Below, piece by piece: positions 27,228-36,168 of a stretch of DNA of 64,000 bases. The stretch covers positions 203,536 through 267,535 of the forward strand of contig JAPLGM010000004.1 in NCBI GenBank assembly GCA_026390165.1, in the 5' to 3' direction. Source of the stretch: Campylobacterales bacterium. GTDB taxonomy: Bacteria > Campylobacterota > Campylobacteria > Campylobacterales > Sulfurimonadaceae. The notes below the pieces were generated by a model. It had not been told where the DNA came from, searched no databases, and saw only the letters and a program-made list of their open reading frames with translations. Position numbers and translations under genes: made by a program. Numbering within the stretch: the stretch's first letter is position 1; each line of letters opens with the position of its first letter.

Positions 27228-29192
27228 GTGTATTTTTACTCCATAGCCCTTTTAGGCTCTCCTCTCGAACCGCTTACTTATCATTCAGATACTATTTTAT
27301 GTAAAGGCACTAAGGTTTCGGTGGCACTTTCCAATCGTGAGATGGAAGGGGTGATTCTTCTTGAAGTAGAAAAGCCTGAATTTAAAACCAGTTCTATTCT
27401 CGCACTCTTACCGTTGTGTACGGCAAGTATGCATTCCCAAGCTGGAGCGTGGGAACAAGGAGAAGTGCAGAATGAGAGAATATTTATCTATTCAGAAATT
27501 CAAATTCAAATAGCCTCTTTTATGTCCGAATATTATGGGTGTTCCCTTGGGGAGGCATTAAATTTATTTGTCCCTTTTCTCCAACGCGTTCCCACTCTCC
27601 TAAGTGGTAACGAAGATGCTGATAAACAGTTGCATTCCCACTCAGGAGAGTGGGAACGAGAGCAGCACACTGCTATAAATATCGCCCTCTCTCCCATTCA
27701 AATCCAAGCACTCGATTTTATCCATTCCCATCCCGTTTCCCTCCTTTTCGGAGACACAGGTGCAGGAAAAAGTGAGATATATATGAAACGGATGGATGAG
27801 ATTTTAAGTGAGGGGAAGCGGTGTTTGCTGCTTCTCCCAGAAATCTCTCTCACGCCTCAAATGGAACACCGTTTTAAAACCCATTTCGGAGAGATGTTTG
27901 TCCTGTGGCACTCCAAAATGACGACGAAACAAAAAAAGGGGACATTGGAAAAAATTGTCGATGGGAGTGCTCGGATTATTGCGGGTCCCCGTTCGGCACT
28001 TTTTTTGCCGATAGAAGATTTGGGGCTGATTGTTGTGGATGAGGAGCATGACGAGAGCTATAAATCTTCCTCACGTCCCCGTTACAATGCACGGGATATG
28101 GCGATCTATACGGGAAAATTGTTAAACATACCCGTTATATTGGGGAGTGCTACCCCCAGTCTCTCCAGTTATGCCAAGATCCCTTTTTTCCGTCTTCGTG
28201 GGGGATATTACACCTCTAAACGGACGTTTGTTTTTGAACCCTCCATCGAGGCACTCACCCCGTTTATTGATGAGGCGATAGAGGATAATTTTAGAGGAGG
28301 GCATCAGGGGATTGTTTTTATCCCTACCCGGGCCAATTTTAAAACGATGCTGTGTGATAGTTGCGGCTATGTTATCGAGTGTCCGTTTTGCAGTGTCGGG
28401 ATGTCGTTACATAAAAATTCCCGCGCCCTCAAATGTCATTACTGCAACTACACCGAAGTACTCCCTCGTCTTTGTCCGAAATGTCAAAGTGGGCGTTTAA
28501 GTACGTCACGACTAGGGACGGCGGAGGCGGTGGAACATTTCCAAAAGCGCTTTAGTGAACTAAAAATACAACAGTTTGATCGTGATGTGATTACGACCCA
28601 AAACAAGCTCACCAAAGTACTCAAAGCGTTTAATAATCGTGAAATTGATCTATTGGTGGGGACTCAAATGCTCTCAAAGGGGCATGATTATCACGATATT
28701 GCCCTTGCGGTAGTGATGGGAATTGATAATGTATTGGCGCAAGGAGATTACCGTGCACGGGAGAAGGCCTTATCGCTTCTCATCCAAATCGCAGGACGAA
28801 GCGGACGAAAAAATGACTCCACTGTTATCGTACAGAGTTTTAACGAACATTTTTTTCGACCGTTTTTAGAGGATTATGAGAGTTTTTTAAAAGAGGAATT
28901 GACCATTCGTAAAGGGTACTATCCCCCCCATAAAAAACTGGCTCGTTTGTTGTTTGCTCATAAGAATGGGATCAAGGCGAAAAGTGAAATGGAGAAAACC
29001 GTCGAGATTCTGACAACTCTCTCTATCGTGGAAATTATCGGCGCAGGTGTATCACCTATTGAGAGAATTGCCGATAAATACCGATTCCAGATACTCTTGC
29101 GCAGTGATAAAAGTACCGATTTAATCCGTGCCATAAGACGCGTTAAAACACCACTGTGTGAAATTGATATGGATCCCATAGAGTTTACGTAA
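27228..29192 (+). CDS. priA: Primosomal replication restart helicase PriA
   Basis: PriA reloads DnaB at stalled forks. The 3'BD domain occupies about residues 1-65, the superfamily 2 helicase motifs follow (FGDTGAGKSEIY near 175, VVDEEHDESY near 270, GSATPSL), then the zinc-binding cysteines (CDSCGYVIECPFC, CHYC, CPKC; about 375-425), and motif V/VI as VGTQMLSKGHDY and IQIAGRSGR. The start is GTG at 27228. The protein is 654 residues, longer than typical epsilonproteobacterial PriA, because the linker between the DNA-binding and helicase domains contains translated palindromic repeats near residues 68-78, 121-130 and 135-145. All helicase motifs are intact, so the protein should be active. 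Confidence 0.95.
   Translation: MYFYSIALLGSPLEPLTYHSDTILCKGTKVSVALSNREMEGVILLEVEKPEFKTSSILALLPLCTASMHSQAGAWEQGEVQNERIFIYSEIQIQIASFMSEYYGCSLGEALNLFVPFLQRVPTLLSGNEDADKQLHSHSGEWEREQHTAINIALSPIQIQALDFIHSHPVSLLFGDTGAGKSEIYMKRMDEILSEGKRCLLLLPEISLTPQMEHRFKTHFGEMFVLWHSKMTTKQKKGTLEKIVDGSARIIAGPRSALFLPIEDLGLIVVDEEHDESYKSSSRPRYNARDMAIYTGKLLNIPVILGSATPSLSSYAKIPFFRLRGGYYTSKRTFVFEPSIEALTPFIDEAIEDNFRGGHQGIVFIPTRANFKTMLCDSCGYVIECPFCSVGMSLHKNSRALKCHYCNYTEVLPRLCPKCQSGRLSTSRLGTAEAVEHFQKRFSELKIQQFDRDVITTQNKLTKVLKAFNNREIDLLVGTQMLSKGHDYHDIALAVVMGIDNVLAQGDYRAREKALSLLIQIAGRSGRKNDSTVIVQSFNEHFFRPFLEDYESFLKEELTIRKGYYPPHKKLARLLFAHKNGIKAKSEMEKTVEILTTLSIVEIIGAGVSPIERIADKYRFQILLRSDKSTDLIRAIRRVKTPLCEIDMDPIEFT
27432..27457 (+). 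repeat. Palindromic repeat inside priA, copy 1
   Basis: A GCATTCCCA...TGGGAACAAG element with arms TTCCCAAGCT and AGCGTGGGAA around a 2-nt loop; one mismatch in a 10-bp stem. It is read in frame by priA as MHSQAGAWEQG. The sequence belongs to the widespread GCATTCCCACGCT...AGCGTGGGAACGAG type of small dispersed palindrome found in many proteobacterial genomes (family identity from memory). Confidence 0.65.
27588..27617 (+). repeat. Palindromic repeat inside priA, copy 2 (degenerate, opposite orientation)
   Basis: CGTTCCCACTCTCC followed by AAGTGGTAACGAAG. The arms TTCCCACT and AGTGGTAA form an 8-bp stem with one mismatch. It reads in priA as RVPTLLSGNED. It is the complement-like orientation of copies 1 and 3 and has decayed further, which suggests it is the oldest of the three. 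Confidence 0.5.
27632..27660 (+). repeat. Palindromic repeat inside priA, copy 3
   Basis: GCATTCCCACTC, loop AGGA, then GAGTGGGAACGAG. The 9-bp stem (TTCCCACTC/GAGTGGGAA) is perfect. It is translated as LHSHSGEWERE within priA, only 15 nt after copy 2 and just ahead of the helicase domain. Confidence 0.65.
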
Positions 29193-29222
29193 AATTAACA
29201 TCCAACAAGCTACAATGATTTT

Positions 29223-30284
29223 ATGATTACACGATACCCCACCAAAAAAATATATGTCGGAAATGTTGCCATCGGAGGAGATGCCCCTATCTCTGTCCAG
29301 TCGATGACCTATTCACGCACAGCTGATGTTGCTGCAACGGTTGAGCAGATCAATCGTCTCCATTTTGCAGGGTGTGACATCGTTCGTGTTGCCGTCCCTG
29401 ACGAAGAGGATGCACTGGCCCTTAAAGCGATCAAAGAACAAATTTCTCTCCCCCTCGTCGCCGACATCCATTTTAATTACAAACTAGCACTTATTGCGGC
29501 AGAAGTGGTCGATTGTATCCGTTTTAACCCCGGAAATATCGGTGAAAAATCCCGTATCCGCGAGATTGTTAAGGCGTGTCAAGAGCGTCATATCCCCATC
29601 CGTATCGGTGTGAATGCAGGGAGTTTGGAAAAAGAGTTCGAACAGCGTTATGGACAAAGTGCCCAGGGGATGGTTGCATCTGCTGAGTACAATATCAAGT
29701 TTCTTGAAGATCTTGGATTTACCGATATTAAAGTCTCTCTCAAGGCTAGCGACGTACAGCGTACCGTTGAAGCCTATCGGATGTTACGACCGAAAAATAA
29801 CTATCCGTTTCATTTGGGTGTGACGGAAGCGGGGACGATTTTTCACGCGACGATCAAAAGTGCTATCGGTCTTGGGGCATTATTGCTTGATGGTATCGGC
29901 GATACGATGCGCGTCTCTATTACTGGGGAGCTTGAAGAGGAGATCAAAGTGGGGCGGGCTATCCTCAAAGATAGTGGCGTGGCAAAAGAGGGGGTGAATA
30001 TCATCTCCTGTCCGACGTGCGGACGAATAGAAGCCGATTTGGTCACTGCGGTAGCCGTGATCGAAGAGCGGACGAAGCACATCAAAAAACCGCTCGATTT
30101 ATCGGTGATGGGGTGTGTCGTTAATGCCATCGGAGAAGCGAAGCATGCCGATGTTGCCATTGCGTATGGCAAAGGGTCAGGTCTCGTGATGGTGAAGGGG
30201 GAAGTTGTGGCGCGGTTAAGCGAGGATGCCCTTGTGGATCGTTTCGTAGAGGAAGTTGAAAAAATGGCGGCAGTAGAAGATTGA
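29223..30284 (+). CDS. ispG: (E)-4-hydroxy-3-methylbut-2-enyl-diphosphate synthase
   Basis: IspG (GcpE) performs the penultimate step of the MEP isoprenoid pathway, reducing MEcPP to HMBPP with a 4Fe-4S cluster. The TIM-barrel part shows [36 protein letters not shown] and [12 protein letters not shown]. The cluster cysteines are Cys263 and Cys266 (SCPTCGR) and Cys298 ([11 protein letters not shown]), with the fourth ligand glutamate in the same block. Length 353 is normal for the short bacterial form. There is no ribosome binding site before the ATG; a -10-like TACAAT ends 6 nt upstream, so the mRNA may be leaderless. The stop overlaps the dnaB start. Confidence 0.95.
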   Translation: MITRYPTKKIYVGNVAIGGDAPISVQSMTYSRTADVAATVEQINRLHFAGCDIVRVAVPDEEDALALKAIKEQISLPLVADIHFNYKLALIAAEVVDCIRFNPGNIGEKSRIREIVKACQERHIPIRIGVNAGSLEKEFEQRYGQSAQGMVASAEYNIKFLEDLGFTDIKVSLKASDVQRTVEAYRMLRPKNNYPFHLGVTEAGTIFHATIKSAIGLGALLLDGIGDTMRVSITGELEEEIKVGRAILKDSGVAKEGVNIISCPTCGRIEADLVTAVAVIEERTKHIKKPLDLSVMGCVVNAIGEAKHADVAIAYGKGSGLVMVKGEVVARLSEDALVDRFVEEVEKMAAVED

Positions 30285-31744
30285 TGGAGGAGTCGTTATA
30301 TAATTTAGCGTTCGAGCGTTCTGTCCTTAGTTCTATTATCTTCGACCCTGCACAGTTCGATGAGTTTGAAGCGGTACTCAATGCGGAAGATTTTTATCTC
30401 GCAGCCCACCAAGAGATTTATCGTGCAATGCTCTCCCTCTCCCACCGTGATCTCCCTATCGATGAAGAGTTCATCAAGAAAGAGTTGAGTGGAAAACAAA
30501 AGTTTGATGAGAGGGTTTTGGTCGAAATCCTTACGGCAAATCCTATTTCAAATACCACGGCCTACGTCCAAGAGATCAAAGATAAGGCAATTAAGCGTCA
30601 TCTTCTTACCCTCACCACAGAAATCAAGCGGGTCACACTCGAAGAGAATTTAAACGGCAATGATGTTGTCGATTTGGTCGAAAGAAAGCTCTATGAGATT
30701 ACCCAAAATTCCCAATCGATCGATTTTAAAGATGCTGTGAAAATAACCGATGATACGATGGCATACATCGAAGAGATGCGTGAGCGTGGCGATGCGATTT
30801 TGGTCGGTGTCGATACGGGGTATGCAGAACTCAATAAGATGACGACTGGATTTGGCAAAGGGGATTTGGTTATTGTGGCGGCTAGACCTGCAATGGGAAA
30901 AACTTCTTTTGCCCTCAATATGGTGCAAAATCTCATCGAAAAAGGGAAAGGGGTCGCATTTTTTTCTCTAGAAATGCCTGCTGAACAGCTGATGTTGAGA
31001 CTACTGAGTGTTCAGACATCGATACAGCTTCAGCGTCTTCGTGTTGGAGACATGAATCCAGAGGAGTACAAACGGCTTAACGATGCAGTGGATAAAATGC
31101 GCCACTCTAAACTCTTCGTAGACGATCACGGTTCGGTTAATATCCATCAGCTGAGATCCAAACTTCGTAAGCTCAAAAGCCGACACCCTGAAATTGAACT
31201 GGCAGTCATCGATTACCTCCAAATCATGAACGGTACGGGGGGGAAAGATCGTCACCTTGAAGTGAGTGAAATTTCACGGGGGCTGAAAATGCTCGCCCGT
31301 GAACTCGAAATCCCCATCGTTGCCCTCTCCCAGCTCAATCGTAGTCTCGAGTCACGCTCCGATAAGCGTCCGATGCTCAGTGATATTCGAGAGTCGGGTT
31401 CGATTGAGCAAGATGCCGATATTATCCTTTTTGTCTATCGTAATGATGTCTATCTTTACAAAGAGGAAAAAGAGCGGGAAAAAGAGGCGATTGCGGCAGG
31501 AAAAGAGTTTATCTCCAAGTACGTCGAAAAAGAGGAGGAAGAGGCGGAGATTATTATTGGCAAACAGCGTAATGGTCCGACTGGGCACGTGAAACTGGTC
31601 TTTCAGAAGAAATTCACCCGCTTTGTTGATAAACCGACCTTTGGTGCGGCGCAGATTGTCTATGAGAGTATCGATATGAAAAGTGCCACGATGAATCTGG
31701 ATGATGGTATGGGCTCGGGAAATGTTTCAATGCCCATCATTTAA
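30284..31744 (+). CDS. dnaB: Replicative DNA helicase DnaB
   Basis: The hexameric fork helicase. The N-terminal domain (to about 150) has RSVLSSIIFDP; the RecA-like domain has the Walker A AARPAMGKTSFALNM (about 198-212), FFSLEMPAEQLMLRLLS, Walker B region AVIDYLQIM, and LSQLNRSLE, then the arginine finger region. An unusual charged stretch near the C-terminus (YKEEKEREKEAIAAGKEF, then EKEEEEAEI) is an insertion also known from Helicobacter DnaB. I place the start at the ATG 30284, which overlaps the ispG stop (TGATG); a TTG one codon earlier is less likely. A terminator follows at 31806. Confidence 0.95.
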   Translation: MEESLYNLAFERSVLSSIIFDPAQFDEFEAVLNAEDFYLAAHQEIYRAMLSLSHRDLPIDEEFIKKELSGKQKFDERVLVEILTANPISNTTAYVQEIKDKAIKRHLLTLTTEIKRVTLEENLNGNDVVDLVERKLYEITQNSQSIDFKDAVKITDDTMAYIEEMRERGDAILVGVDTGYAELNKMTTGFGKGDLVIVAARPAMGKTSFALNMVQNLIEKGKGVAFFSLEMPAEQLMLRLLSVQTSIQLQRLRVGDMNPEEYKRLNDAVDKMRHSKLFVDDHGSVNIHQLRSKLRKLKSRHPEIELAVIDYLQIMNGTGGKDRHLEVSEISRGLKMLARELEIPIVALSQLNRSLESRSDKRPMLSDIRESGSIEQDADIILFVYRNDVYLYKEEKEREKEAIAAGKEFISKYVEKEEEEAEIIIGKQRNGPTGHVKLVFQKKFTRFVDKPTFGAAQIVYESIDMKSATMNLDDGMGSGNVSMPII

Positions 31745-31745
31745 T

Positions 31746-31784
31746 TTTAAACGCCAAAGGAATAAAATCCCTTTGGCTACGCTA
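31746..31784 (+). repeat. Dispersed palindromic repeat, copy 1 (pair with 52510-52547)
   Basis: TTTAAACGCCAAAGG followed by a short spacer and CCTTTGGCTACG. The arms GCCAAAGG (31753-31760) and CCTTTGGC (31770-31777) are perfect complements. The same layout, starting TTTAAACGCCATAGGAATA and ending GGCTACG, occurs between rpmF and yceD. It lies just after dnaB. Confidence 0.55.
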
Positions 31785-31805
31785 GCCGCTATGGCTACTA
31801 AAGCT

Positions 31806-31828
31806 TGCCTCTGACGAGGCAGATTTTT
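31806..31828 (+). terminator. Rho-independent terminator after dnaB
   Basis: Stem TGCCTC/GAGGCA (6 bp) with tetraloop TGAC, followed by GATTTTT. It lies 61 nt after the dnaB stop and 18 nt before the comEC start, so it should end the prenyltransferase-priA-ispG-dnaB direction of transcription or attenuate comEC. Confidence 0.6.
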
Positions 31829-31846
31829 ACCGAAAAAAGGGCTTTG

Positions 31847-33112
31847 ATGGCAAAACTTGAGCGTATAGATCTTTTTGATCGACGTAGCGGTTCTTTTTTT
31901 GTCCTTTTTCTTCTCGTTATCGCTTCCCTCTCCCTTGGCTACGAATATTTCCAATTTACGAAACTAAAAACCTTCGATGATCCGCTCGTACGTGTTGAAG
32001 TGGTGGCTCAAGAGATCAAACTTATTCGAGAACAACCAAAAACATCAATGAAGCTACGATTAGAAAACGGTTCGCTGTGCCGATGCGTGATGAGCCCTTA
32101 TTTGAGAGATTTGCGTGGGCGTGAGCTTTTGGTAGAGCTTCAGGTGAAAAAGGTCACTTTTTTGGATTTTCTCAAAGGGTTTCGTGCAAAATGTGAAATT
32201 TATGAGGTCTATCCCCCTTTGAGCCTCAAAGAGAAGTGGTATCGTAATATCGCTTCAGGACATGAAAATCAACGGATGAAAGAGCTTTACGGTGGATTGT
32301 TCGTGGCTACTCCTATGTCTCAAGATTTTCAGGAGCTTATAGGGGCGATGGGGCTAAGTCCTGCCCTCTCTATCAGCGGATACCATTTCGGGATTTTGAG
32401 TATTATTGCCTATTTTTTACTTCGTCGTCCCTATCGGTGGTTACACAATCGTTACTTTCCCTATCGACACGGCAATCGGGATCTCTCTTTGGTCGTTATC
32501 GGGCTACTTTTTAGTTATTTGGTGATTTTGGAGTTTAATCCTGCGATGGTGCGGTCGTTTGGGATGATCATGGTGGGGTATTGGCTTTATGATCGGGGAA
32601 TTAAAATCATCTCGGTTCAAACCTTGCTCATCGCGGTGGGACTTCTTCTTGCGTTCTTTCCACGCCTTTTTTTCTCGTTATCGTTTTGGTTCTCGACGTT
32701 TGGGGTATTCTCTATCTTTGTTTTCGTTCGCTATTATGGCCAGTGGAAGCCGTGGCAGATCTTTTTGGCTCTCAACTTTTGGTGCTATACTGTGATGCTC
32801 CCTATTTCCTTGGCGATTTTCGGAACATTCGGGTGGTGGCATATTGGTTCTATCCCCCTCTCTCTCCTCTTTAATATTTATTATCCTACGGTATTGGCAC
32901 TTCACTCTTTCACGCCGTGGGGGGATCTTTTTGACCCCTATTTATTGAAGATGTTTGAGATGGGGGATATGCACCCTGTATTTATCCCTGTGTGGATGGG
33001 GATTGCAAGCGTTGTTTTGGCGATTATGGCAATGCGGTGGCAATGGGCATTTTGGAGTTTAGGTGCTCTTGGTCTGGGTACGTTGCTGGGCGCGGTGTAT
33101 CAAATAGCATAG
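31847..33112 (+). CDS. comEC: ComEC/Rec2-type competence channel protein, short form
   Basis: A 421-residue membrane protein with the ComEC competence domain. The signature ALSISGYHFGIL corresponds to the LSISGLHxGIL motif, followed by helices and NPAMVRSFGMIMVGYWLYDRG. ComEC carries single-stranded DNA across the inner membrane in natural transformation. The N-terminal OB-like region is present (residues about 45-130), but the C-terminal metallo-beta-lactamase domain of longer ComEC proteins is absent, as in other epsilonproteobacterial short forms. I chose the ATG at 31847 (MAKLERIDLF) because AAAAAGGG precedes it; the frame opens at 31805 within the terminator. The last 54 bases overlap yihY on the opposite strand. 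Confidence 0.8.
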   Translation: MAKLERIDLFDRRSGSFFVLFLLVIASLSLGYEYFQFTKLKTFDDPLVRVEVVAQEIKLIREQPKTSMKLRLENGSLCRCVMSPYLRDLRGRELLVELQVKKVTFLDFLKGFRAKCEIYEVYPPLSLKEKWYRNIASGHENQRMKELYGGLFVATPMSQDFQELIGAMGLSPALSISGYHFGILSIIAYFLLRRPYRWLHNRYFPYRHGNRDLSLVVIGLLFSYLVILEFNPAMVRSFGMIMVGYWLYDRGIKIISVQTLLIAVGLLLAFFPRLFFSLSFWFSTFGVFSIFVFVRYYGQWKPWQIFLALNFWCYTVMLPISLAIFGTFGWWHIGSIPLSLLFNIYYPTVLALHSFTPWGDLFDPYLLKMFEMGDMHPVFIPVWMGIASVVLAIMAMRWQWAFWSLGALGLGTLLGAVYQIA

Positions 33113-33868
33113 TTTCATCCCGTAAATGACGATAATCCACGAAACATAAATCCATAAAAAGAAGAAGATAAGGGCAGAGAATGAGCCGTACATTGTTGCG
33201 TAGGTTTTGTTATAAAAGACATACTGGACAAAACTGTTTTTCGCCACTCCCCACACAAGGGCAACAACAAATGAGCTGATTGCGGCTGCTTTGGGGGAGA
33301 CATTCGCATTGACGGCAATTTTATAGATCAAAAAGAAAATCCCCCATAGGAGTAAAAAAGGGAAGATAGAGAGGGCGTTAAGGGCGAATCCGGTGATTGT
33401 GGCTTGGAGATACGCTTTGAGACTCATGGAAACGATAAGGATGATGGGAGTAAGGGTGATCAAGGTCCAATAGGTCGTAATGGAGTCCCAAACTGCTCGC
33501 TTAGGCGTTTTGAAAATTTTCTGGACGATATATTCGAAGTTTTGAAAAAAGAGCAAGGAGGAGATAATCATGGTGCTAAACCCAATTACCCCAAGTTGCA
33601 CCGAATTTTTGGAAAATGATTCAAAATACTCGGCAATGGCTGCCGTCTGAACGGGCATAATATTGTCAAAAATAAACATCTGAATTTTCGTATATTGCTC
33701 TTGGAAAACAGGAACATTGGCGATAAGACTCAGCGATATGATCAGCAGTGGGACGACGGTAAAAATCGTATAAAAGCTGAGGCTAGAGGCATACACGGTA
33801 ATGTCTTGATCAAACATCATCAAGACAAAATGTCTCCCTTGTCGCCAGATCGCTTTTAATCGTCTCAA
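33059..33868 (-). CDS. YihY/BrkB family inner-membrane protein
   Basis: A 269-residue protein with about six membrane helices, of the YihY/virulence factor BrkB family (once misnamed ribonuclease BN). Typical features are the N-terminal ASSLSFYTIFTVVPLLI, the middle YTTLF-like block FSTMIISSLLFFQNFEYIVQKIF, and YGSFSALIFFFLWIYVSWIIVIYGM at the C-terminus. Function is unknown; a transport role has been suggested for the family. It converges with comEC with a 54-bp overlap and directly abuts glcD upstream. Confidence 0.85.
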   Translation of the reverse strand: MRRLKAIWRQGRHFVLMMFDQDITVYASSLSFYTIFTVVPLLIISLSLIANVPVFQEQYTKIQMFIFDNIMPVQTAAIAEYFESFSKNSVQLGVIGFSTMIISSLLFFQNFEYIVQKIFKTPKRAVWDSITTYWTLITLTPIILIVSMSLKAYLQATITGFALNALSIFPFLLLWGIFFLIYKIAVNANVSPKAAAISSFVVALVWGVAKNSFVQYVFYNKTYATMYGSFSALIFFFLWIYVSWIIVIYGMKLCYLIHRAQQRTQTKST

Positions 33869-35254
33869 TTATAGAAGTCCCATTTTGGCAGGATTGAGGA
33901 TATTGTTAGGATCGAATGCCCGTTTGATGGATTGAAAGAGTGCCATCTCTTCAGAGGTAAACGCCATCGACATATAGGGGGCTTTTGCCAGTCCTATCCC
34001 ATGCTCACCGCTGAGGGTTCCCCCCAAATCAATGGTCGCTTGGAAGACTTCACGAATCGCTTCGTAGCCAATTTTTACCTGTTCTGGGTCTTTTCCATCG
34101 ATCATGACATTGGTGTGGACATTACCATCCCCTGTGTGACCGAAGCAGGGGATATTAATATTATATTTAAGGGCAATGGCATTAAATTTCTCTAACAGCT
34201 CAGGTAATGCCGAACGGGGAACCGTAACATCTTCATTGATTTTTTTGGAACCATAGACGGAGAGAGATTGACTCGCATTACGTCGCGCAAACCACAAATC
34301 AGATGCTTCTTGTTTATTTTGAGCGATTTTAAAGTCACTGCATCCGTTTTCACGGAATACTTTTGCGATGATCCCCAGTTGGAAATCCAAATCATCTTCA
34401 AGATTTCCATCGACATCGGTGACGAGGATGGCCCCTGCTTCGATCGGCAACCCTTTATGATACACTTGCTCAACCGCACGAATGGTGAGATTATCCAAAA
34501 ACTCCATAGCAACAGGCGTGACACCGCTTGCCATCGTTTTGTAGACCGCTTCCATAGCGACACTTACCGTTGGGAAAATTCCCATCGCAGTTTTGGTCAT
34601 TTTAGGCTTCGAGAGGAGTTTTAGGGTCACTTCCGTTGTAACGGCAAGGGTTCCCTCTGAAGCGATAAGAATTCCTGTAATGTTATATCCTGCCACGTCT
34701 TTAATGGTGCGTTTACCCGCTTTAATAATATCGCCATTGGGGAGAACGGCACGCATCGCCATGACATAATCTTTGGTAATGCCATATTTTGCCGCACGCA
34801 TCCCCCCGGCATTTTCATTGACATTGCCACCGATTGTCGAATACTCTTGGCTTGCAGGATCGGGAGGATAAAATAGACCTACCTCCTCTACCGCCTTTTG
34901 AAGCTCCATATTGACGACTCCCGGTTGGACGATGGCAACCATATTTTGCATATCGATCTCTAAAATTTTGTTCATGTGTTTTTCAAATGCCAAAACAATG
35001 CCGCCACTGCTAGGGAGTGCTCCGCCGGTAAAACCACTTCCTGCCCCACGAGGGACAATGACGATACGGTGTTCATTACAATATTTCAAAATATCACTCA
35101 CATCCTGCTCGTGACGGGGGAACAAAACGGCATCGGGTTGAAATTTTTCACGAGTTGCATCATAGCTGTAGGCGATGAGGTGCGCTTTATCGCTGTAAAG
35201 ATTCTCTTTTCCCACTAAGGTCGTAAAAAAATCAAGTGCTGATGAGGGTAGCAT
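33869..35254 (-). CDS. glcD: FAD-binding glycolate/lactate oxidase subunit GlcD-like
   Basis: A 461-residue FAD-linked oxidase of the PCMH/VAO fold. The FAD-binding half has IVPRGAGSGFTGGALPS, STIGGNVNENAGGMRAAKYG and GYNITGILIASEGTLAV; the C-terminal half has FGHTGDGNVHTNV and LSGEHGIGLAKAPY, with the histidines of the substrate site, and ends DPNNILNPAKMG. It oxidises a 2-hydroxy acid (glycolate or lactate), passing electrons to the chain. Its neighbour pgbA is the same as in Helicobacter pylori (HP0508-HP0509). AAGGAG precedes the start. Substrate cannot be told from sequence. Confidence 0.88.
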   Translation of the reverse strand: MLPSSALDFFTTLVGKENLYSDKAHLIAYSYDATREKFQPDAVLFPRHEQDVSDILKYCNEHRIVIVPRGAGSGFTGGALPSSGGIVLAFEKHMNKILEIDMQNMVAIVQPGVVNMELQKAVEEVGLFYPPDPASQEYSTIGGNVNENAGGMRAAKYGITKDYVMAMRAVLPNGDIIKAGKRTIKDVAGYNITGILIASEGTLAVTTEVTLKLLSKPKMTKTAMGIFPTVSVAMEAVYKTMASGVTPVAMEFLDNLTIRAVEQVYHKGLPIEAGAILVTDVDGNLEDDLDFQLGIIAKVFRENGCSDFKIAQNKQEASDLWFARRNASQSLSVYGSKKINEDVTVPRSALPELLEKFNAIALKYNINIPCFGHTGDGNVHTNVMIDGKDPEQVKIGYEAIREVFQATIDLGGTLSGEHGIGLAKAPYMSMAFTSEEMALFQSIKRAFDPNNILNPAKMGLL

Positions 35255-36054
35255 TACTGCTCCTTTAGTTCAAAATGGTGTAATAGTGCACTTTTTTCAC
35301 CAAATTTAGCTTTGAAAAGTTCATATAACTCTCTGTTTTTTGGGTTGTTTAAGGCGATTTGTTCCAGATAATAGGGTTCATAACTTTTTAGTTTCGAACT
35401 TCCCTCTCCCCACCATCCGGCGCGAATGGTTGCAACACGGGTGAAAAATGGGGTCATAGAAGTATTGATATCGGCAGAGGAGGGGGCTATTTGAAGGAGA
35501 GCAAAATTTTTACAATCGAGGGTAAAGAGGGTATCACTGCTTTGAATCGTGAGAAGTCCAATGGAGTTGGCAGTACAAAAATTATGAAAATCTTTTACTA
35601 ATGGAGTCGGATGCCCCTCGTAGGAGAGATAGGTGGCATAGAGATCAGGATGAACCCATTCGACATTGGGAAGAGTTTTGGTCACTTTGACATAGGTATC
35701 ATCATTGGGGGCAATGAGCAATCCGCGATTGTAATCGTAAGCAATGACCACTTCGTCGGATATTTTTGGATCCCATTTTCCACTTGGGAGGGTGTTTTGT
35801 TTCAGTCCATCGTAGTTACCAAAAGAGAGAGTTGCACGGTGTGTTGAAGGGTTGACGTGTTCAACACGGGCGTTGGCGATGATGGAGCTATGAGTAGTAT
35901 CAAAATGACGAACAACAAAGCCACTCATCCCCTCTTTTGCTTGGGGAGCATCTATTGTTCCGCCTTGTTCTTGTACTTCAAGTAGGGGAGAAGAGATGGG
36001 GGATGCCTCAAGCACCGCTATACAGATGAGAGAAAAAAACCAAATGCGCATCAT
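35254..36054 (-). CDS. pgbA: PgbA-like exported protein (plasminogen-binding protein N-terminal domain)
   Basis: An exported protein of 266 residues with an N-terminal signal (MMRIWFFSLICIAVLEAS). It resembles the N-terminal domain of Helicobacter PgbA in layout and in its place beside glcD. Blocks: GFVVRHFDTTHSSIIANARV, FGNYDGLKQNTLP, DEVVIAYDYNRGLLIAPN. The lysine-rich C-terminal plasminogen-binding tail of the Helicobacter protein is missing, so host binding is not implied; the ancestral role is probably in the periplasm or envelope. I chose the ATG at 36054 because CAAAGG lies 5 nt upstream, within reach of a TATAAT at 36084-36089; the frame opens at 36069. The stop overlaps the glcD start. 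Confidence 0.7.
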   Translation of the reverse strand: MMRIWFFSLICIAVLEASPISSPLLEVQEQGGTIDAPQAKEGMSGFVVRHFDTTHSSIIANARVEHVNPSTHRATLSFGNYDGLKQNTLPSGKWDPKISDEVVIAYDYNRGLLIAPNDDTYVKVTKTLPNVEWVHPDLYATYLSYEGHPTPLVKDFHNFCTANSIGLLTIQSSDTLFTLDCKNFALLQIAPSSADINTSMTPFFTRVATIRAGWWGEGSSKLKSYEPYYLEQIALNNPKNRELYELFKAKFGEKSALLHHFELKEQ

Positions 36055-36083
36055 GGTAACCTTTGTCAAACGAAATGAGGACG

Positions 36084-36089
36084 ATTATA
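36084..36089 (-). promoter_or_regulatory. -10 element for pgbA-glcD-yihY
   Basis: On the minus strand the sequence TTTGCTATAAT is an extended -10 box of the epsilonproteobacterial sigma70 type. Transcription would begin near 36077, giving a leader of about 23 nt with AAAGG before the pgbA ATG. Confidence 0.55.
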
Positions 36090-36121
36090 GCAAAGAGAGA
36101 CTTTGTAAACAGTTTTTTTGA

Positions 36122-36127
36122 TATTAT
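36122..36127 (+). promoter_or_regulatory. -10 element for the M23 peptidase gene
   Basis: TTTTTTTGATATTAT with hexamer TATTAT; a start near 36134 would give a leader of about 35 nt that holds TAAGGATG upstream of the ATG at 36169. It is divergent from the pgbA promoter. Confidence 0.4.
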
Positions 36128-36168
36128 TTAAGACTCTTTTTACGAAAAATGGGTGCTTAAGGATGTGA

